From assembly GCF_035594125.1 (NCBI RefSeq), contig NC_087171.1:19004267-19068266 (forward strand): a DNA stretch of 64,000 bases, given 5' to 3'. The notes below the pieces were generated by a model. The model worked only from the letters and a program-made list of their open reading frames with translations, had not been told where the DNA came from and searched no databases. This document shows positions 61,271 through 64,000 of the stretch, one piece after another; positions within the stretch are counted from its first letter, which is position 1, and every line of letters begins with the position of its first letter. Both the position numbers and the translations under genes were made by a program. This DNA comes from Scylla paramamosain. Taxonomy: Eukaryota; Arthropoda; Malacostraca; Decapoda; Portunidae.

Positions 61271-61916
61271 CTATGGATGTGGGAGACTGGCGTGGTAAAC
61301 GAGTGTGTCTTGTTGTGTCGTATGTGGTAGCCGCCGGTTTTGCGTCTCCCCCCCGCCTGTGCTGTGGTGTTGGCTGACTCAGTGCACAGCTGTCAGGGTG
61401 TCAGAGGGCCAGGCAAGGGCGGCACGTCTGGTGGGCCCTGCTGCCCTTCATCAACTCTGAACACTCACCGGAAGTAATGATGAGAAGCTTTTGACCGGCC
61501 TCCTCCCCCTCTACTTCAACCTGACTGTCCTTCGCTCTGTGCGTGACTCGCCTGAAGGAGTGGATAAGCTGTCCTGGAGATGTGGGTGAAGGAGAGGGAG
61601 GGGTGCATGACCAGCAGGAGGCGATCGGTTGTTTGTTGTGAAAGCTGAACGATTAGTGACTCAAGGCGAAGTGGCAAACAAGGACATGAAGCAAACAAGA
61701 GTCGCTGTGTTTGTGTACAGACAATGAACTTGATTTTTTTGTTTGTTTGGTGTTGTTGTCCCCGCGTGAGTCGAGTATTGCATTGGGGTTGTTAGTAACA
61801 CTGTTGTTCATGGCACAGACAAAAGGATAACGAAGCCACTTGCAATGAATGGCCGTGAAACAAATTGGAATTATTTTATCTTTACCTGTTCTGCGTACGT
61901 GCGTGCTTACATACGT

Positions 61917-61918
<2 letters not shown>

Positions 61919-61977
<59 letters not shown>
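61919..61977. repeat. (TG)n microsatellite
   Basis: Perfect tract of about 29 units after a short ACGT-rich stretch. Confidence 0.95.
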
Positions 61978-61978
<1 letters not shown>

Positions 61979-62191
61979 TATTATAACCAATAAATGCACA
62001 GTCGAGTGGAAGACTAAGGGATAACACCACAATAGGAGCTTCTGTCTAGTGCTCTCCACTGTTGTGTTCATTATGTTTGTAAGTCTGTTCTCAAGAGGGG
62101 ATTCCATTCTTCATTCATGTTTATCTCTTCCCCCGAGCGAGTATTGGGAAACCTGTGGTGAGATAATGTGCCAGTTTATCTGTGTGTACCT

Positions 62192-62232
62192 GCTGGCTGG
62201 CTGGCTGGCTGGTGGCTGGCTGGCTGGTGGCT
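62192..62232. repeat. (GGCT)n tetranucleotide repeat
   Basis: About nine GGCT units with two GGT insertions. Confidence 0.88.
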
Positions 62233-62343
62233 GAACGCGATGGAAGGCTGCCGTGACACTCATTGGGATTTGACCGACAGTTCTGCGCTTTTAGTATCAA
62301 AATGAAAGTTAAGCGATTTTGACATGTATTGGTGCTGCTTTTA

Positions 62344-62348
<5 letters not shown>

Positions 62349-62398
<50 letters not shown>
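62349..62398. repeat. (TG)n microsatellite
   Basis: Perfect tract of about 25 units. Confidence 0.95.
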
Positions 62399-62400
<2 letters not shown>

Positions 62401-62527
62401 TGCAAGGCTCAGCGGGGAATCTGTAGTTCATGATGGTTTGGCGGTCGGTGCCATGTGTCACAAAATTGTAATACATTTTCTATGCAACTTCCTGGTCATT
62501 TTGTATTCATGATTTGCCTCCATTACT

Positions 62528-62658
<131 letters not shown>

Positions 62659-63964
62659 GTAAAGTTGCTTCTTTCCTTCGCCACGTTCCCGCCTCATCTT
62701 ACCTCATAAAGTTTCCCACGTCTCCAGTTCCTTTCCTTTACTTTTTACCTCCTTACCCCAATTTTTTCTCCTTCCTTTTCCCACTTGACACTGGACCCTC
62801 GTATCTCATAAAGTATCATCTGCCATTGCACCATTTTCCCTCGTATTGTAAATTTTATGTTTTTATTGCACCTGCTCCTCTTGCCCTCCTCTTTTCCGGC
62901 CGCAGTGTGTCGTGCTGGGCCGTTTTACACATTTGGATTCTGGCGGTGTAGGGAGGCCACGCTCGTTCTCGGAGCCCAAAAGTCACGTGTTTCAGTGCGA
63001 GAAGTCACTTTTACCTTTGCTTTCCTTAGAATGAAACAATTTTTTTTTTTACTCACCTGAGATTACGTGACACCTGTATTTTTGTGTTTTATTTTACGGT
63101 TATTTTTTTTTTGTGACTGATGTGTAGTTATGCAAGTTTATTTCCTCTTTTTCGTTATGATTTTTTTTTCTTTTTTTTGAGCGGAAGTTGTTATGTAGTG
63201 AGTAAAAATGTATTCAGTTATTCATTTTTCGTCTTCAAAATAGCAATACATATATAAGCAGGACTCAGAATGAATTTTTTAACGATGCCACAACTCGCCT
63301 GAATCGTGTGTTGCTCTTTGCCGATGCTCACATTCCCCTCTGTTCCGTTTACTACGACTTTTAACGAGAAAGCTGTGGTTTATTCAATAACTTGCCCGTA
63401 TCAGTTATCTCATATACACCGTTACCTTTTAACAACCTTTCCTTCACTCTTGGACGTCATCTTGTCGCGCACATTTCCTTAAAACGTCATCAATATTTCC
63501 CTCACTTACGTCACGACCATTCAGTAGATCAGCGGACGTCATCTGACCTATTTCTGCCTTTCCCTTTCCTTTTGAGTGGGGAAAACTATCATAAGAAACC
63601 TATTTACGATGTGCCTTTGGATCCCTATCGTGTTCCTTTCATGTAGCAACGAAGTAATAAGGTAATTTTGAGAACCACGATATATTTGCTATCCCGATTC
63701 GTTTGCTGAGAAAAAGTAGGAGGAGAAGGAAGAGGATACATTTAAAGGAAAAAACGTATGTATAGCACAGTTGATGCGTGATACTTTGGGCGTACTGAGA
63801 GCTTTCTTAGTGGAGTCTGGATACGAAAAGCTAGTTGGGATGGTGGCAGGTGGGGAAGGAGAGTGTAAGGTTCTCATGTGCAGGATTAGGCTTGGACGGG
63901 AGTTGGTAAGAGAGGAAGGAAGGGATTTAGGGCCGGCGAAGTGGTGTATGTGCGCTGGGTTCTA

Positions 63965-63966
<2 letters not shown>

Positions 63967-64000
<34 letters not shown>
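63967..64000. repeat. (GA)n microsatellite, cut by the window end
   Basis: The tract starts at about 63967 and continues beyond the window. Confidence 0.92.

Noticed and set aside
63771..63968. 65-residue plus-strand frame near the window end
   Set aside because: It looks somewhat protein-like (Gly/Val/Arg-rich) but matches no domain I know, lacks splice signals and ends in a GA repeat.

Overview
The window is nuclear DNA of an animal, almost certainly an arthropod and most likely a decapod crustacean. Three things suggest this: very dense, very long perfect dinucleotide tracts ((CT/GA), (CA/TG) and (TA), many of 60-200 bp); intron-containing genes with ordinary GT-AG sites; and a tRNA-derived SINE and (TTAGG)n-type repeats of arthropod style. 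No operon, CRISPR array or functional RNA gene was seen. All recognisable genes lie on the + strand.

Layout. 1-5.9 kb: intergenic, microsatellite-rich. 5.9-8.3 kb: a gene for a Psq/CENP-B-type helix-turn-helix protein (exons 6254-7396 and 7606-7807, probable terminal exon 8093-8256). 10.0-20.5 kb: a BTB zinc-finger gene. Its exons join in perfect phase: a Myb/SANT-like domain (10044-10455), acidic linkers (12186-12392, 16909-16971), a TTK-type BTB domain (17527-19104), a Ser/Glu-rich exon with a SUMO-type motif (19536-19896) and a terminal pair of zinc knuckles (20319-20493). Inside its introns sits a CGGBP1-like BED-finger exon pair (14732-14916, 15267-~15424). The Psq, Myb/SANT and CGGBP1-like modules can each leave a phase-1 donor in front of phase-1 acceptors of the common BTB part. 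The locus may therefore place alternative 5' DNA-binding cassettes on one BTB-finger 3' end, the mirror image of lola or mod(mdg4).

24.4-27.0 kb: a transposon graveyard. A dead hAT-type transposase copy is interrupted by a 501-bp foldback element with an 8-bp target duplication and inverted TTAGG repeats at its centre; a LINE 3' fragment with a tandemly duplicated end follows. 28.4-31.0 kb: a complete three-exon DPH1 gene (diphthamide biosynthesis, predicted 427 aa). 32.8-42.7 kb: the first three recognised coding exons of a TBC1D30-like Rab GTPase-activating protein; the catalytic TBC domain was not found and should lie further downstream.

42.7-64 kb: presumably intron of the TBC1D30-like gene. 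It holds LINE tails, a minus-strand tRNA-derived SINE, a short copy of the exon-3 splice-donor region, some of the longest microsatellites, and CpG-rich patches at 59.2-61.3 kb that might be an unrecognised promoter or exons.

Gene structures were deduced by hand from splice consensus, reading phase and remembered protein families. No alignment or expression data were available.
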